Origin: an uncultured Oscillospiraceae bacterium
Lineage (GTDB): Bacteria > Bacillota > Clostridia > Oscillospirales > Ruminococcaceae
Assembly: GCA_910584715.1 (NCBI GenBank)
Contig: CAJUAN010000016.1
Coordinates: 9,345 to 52,852, forward strand
DNA length: 43,508 nucleotides
Direction: 5' to 3'
The position numbers and the translations under genes are program-made. The notes under the pieces were generated by a model. That model worked only from the letters and a program-made list of their open reading frames with translations. It was not told the origin of the DNA and ran no database searches. This document shows positions 42,896 to 43,508 of this stretch, piece after piece; positions within the stretch are counted from its first letter, which is position 1, and the number at the start of each line of letters is the position of its first letter.

Positions 42896-42925
42896 ATCAT
42901 ACCATATTTTGCTCCGATTTGTCAA
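42896..42925 (-). promoter_or_regulatory. Promoter of the ACT-hom-thrB operon
   Basis: Minus strand: TTGACA (42920-42925), 18 bp, TATGAT (42896-42901) with TG one base ahead (extended -10). Confidence 0.7.
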
Positions 42926-43035
42926 GAGACATACTGTAAAAAGTATAAACGTTTACTTTCCGTCAACAATATTTTCAAGGCGGAAAAGCCGCAGTACGAT
43001 ATTATGAGATGAAACGCCTGAAAGGAGTATAAAAT

Positions 43036-43314
43036 ATGTCAAAAAAAGGAATGAGCCGTCCCGAAGTCACCCACACGCAGCCGAAAAATACAGCGGCAGC
43101 AGTACCCGAGATACAGGGCAAGGCAAAGCACGGAAAAGTCCGCGCCAATCCGATAATAGCGGGAACGGAGGCTCCCTCGCTGAAGGTATACCATACAAAA
43201 CCCTTTGCCGGGGAAAAGCCCATATCAAAGGCGTACCCCGTTATAGACAGCGACCTTGCGCGCGACAATCTTGAAAACGACCTGACTGCCGCCGATATTC
43301 AGGACTTGCAGTAA
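43036..43314 (+). CDS. Small hypothetical protein
   Basis: 92 aa, no membrane segment, basic N-terminal half (KGKAKHGKVR-like), acidic C-terminal end (DSDLARDNLENDLTAADIQ). No family recognised. AAAGGAG (43021-43027) lies 8 nt before the ATG. Isolated plus-strand gene ending in the 104-bp inverted repeat. Confidence 0.65.
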   Translation: MSKKGMSRPEVTHTQPKNTAAAVPEIQGKAKHGKVRANPIIAGTEAPSLKVYHTKPFAGEKPISKAYPVIDSDLARDNLENDLTAADIQDLQ

Positions 43315-43417
43315 TACTAAACACCGATTAAAAGCGTGAAATAAAAAATTTGCGCAAAAATCATATACGCAAATTTTTACTTGATTTTTTATACGCTTTT
43401 CAATCGGTGTTTAGTAT
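43314..43417. repeat. 104-bp inverted repeat
   Basis: ATACTAAACACCGATT (43314-43329) and AATCGGTGTTTAGTAT (43402-43417) are exact inverse copies; AAAAGCGT/ACGCTTTT and AAAAATTTGCG/CGCAAATTTTT continue the stem inward, loop 43355-43367. It begins at the last base of the 92-aa gene's stop. Could be a MITE-like element or an outsized 3' hairpin. Confidence 0.75.
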
Positions 43418-43420
43418 AAA

Positions 43421-43457
43421 ATCAAAAATGCAGTACCGTCGTATAGGTACTGCATTT
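43421..43457 (-). terminator. Terminator reading minus strand
   Basis: AAATGCAGTACC (43426-43437) pairs with GGTACTGCATTT (43446-43457), 8-nt loop. On the minus strand it is followed by T-rich sequence. Confidence 0.55.
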
Positions 43458-43465
43458 CAGCCTGT

Positions 43466-43500
43466 CGAAAAAGCCCCTAATCAGAAACCTGATTAGGGGC
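43466..43500 (-). terminator. Terminator of a gene beyond the right edge
   Basis: GCCCCTAATCA (43473-43483) and TGATTAGGGGC (43490-43500) form a perfect 11-bp stem; on the minus strand TTTTTCG follows. Implies a minus-strand gene starting outside the window. Confidence 0.75.
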
Positions 43501-43508
43501 AAAATCAT

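Noticed and set aside
43036..43314. Ribosomal or toxin-type small protein
   Set aside because: Charge pattern alone; no motif and no partner gene supports either.

Overview
The window looks like ordinary chromosome from a Bacillota of class Clostridia, most likely a Ruminococcus-like member of the Oscillospirales. This rests on strong AGGAGG-type ribosome binding sites, TTG starts, a T-box leader, a PadR/HAAS/DUF4097/PspC module, YfmF/YfmH peptidases next to lgt, and moderate GC. The genus is inference. I see no rRNA, tRNA, CRISPR array, phage or IS element.

Layout. 1-1141: a tandem 93-bp repeat cut by the left edge, abutting a Xer-type tyrosine recombinase. 1358-6282: plus-strand operon yfmF-yfmH-lgt-folD-flavin protein. 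6348-7679: an AraC/GyrI regulator and a lone GyrI-like protein. 7735-10466: a class B penicillin-binding protein and a secreted cell-wall-binding protein. 10512-13359 (minus): lipoprotein, PadR, HAAS protein, DUF4097 protein and PspC. Facing away from these is a response regulator/histidine kinase/ABC exporter unit (13538-18791), then an ABC-F ATPase (19017-20969).

21029-29731 is a branched-chain amino acid region: leuC-leuD-(lipoprotein)-leuB, a divergent GNAT/LysR pair, and a T-box-controlled ilvB-cimA unit. CimA makes citramalate, LeuCDB can turn it into 2-oxobutyrate, and IlvB feeds that to isoleucine, so the cluster can make isoleucine from pyruvate without threonine as well as run the last leucine steps. 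The probable ATC (Ile) specifier fits.

30091-32721: beta and gamma-like subunits of a sodium-pumping decarboxylase, then a MscS channel. 32845-32993: a consensus promoter followed by a strong terminator with no convincing gene between, a small-RNA candidate. 33074-42836 (minus) holds housekeeping genes: glmS-glycosyltransferase-ppa; rpiB-upp; and ACT protein-hom-thrB-GNAT-tsaE-tsaB-membrane protein. The right edge has a small unknown gene, a 104-bp inverted repeat and two hairpins that would end minus-strand transcripts from beyond the window.

Most genes are conserved housekeeping or common accessory families. The least explained signals are non-coding: the symmetric promoter between leuC and the GNAT/lysR pair, the small-RNA candidate, the phased TTAAG sites before the ABC exporter, and a dispersed palindromic repeat family. 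I found no clear new multi-gene system.
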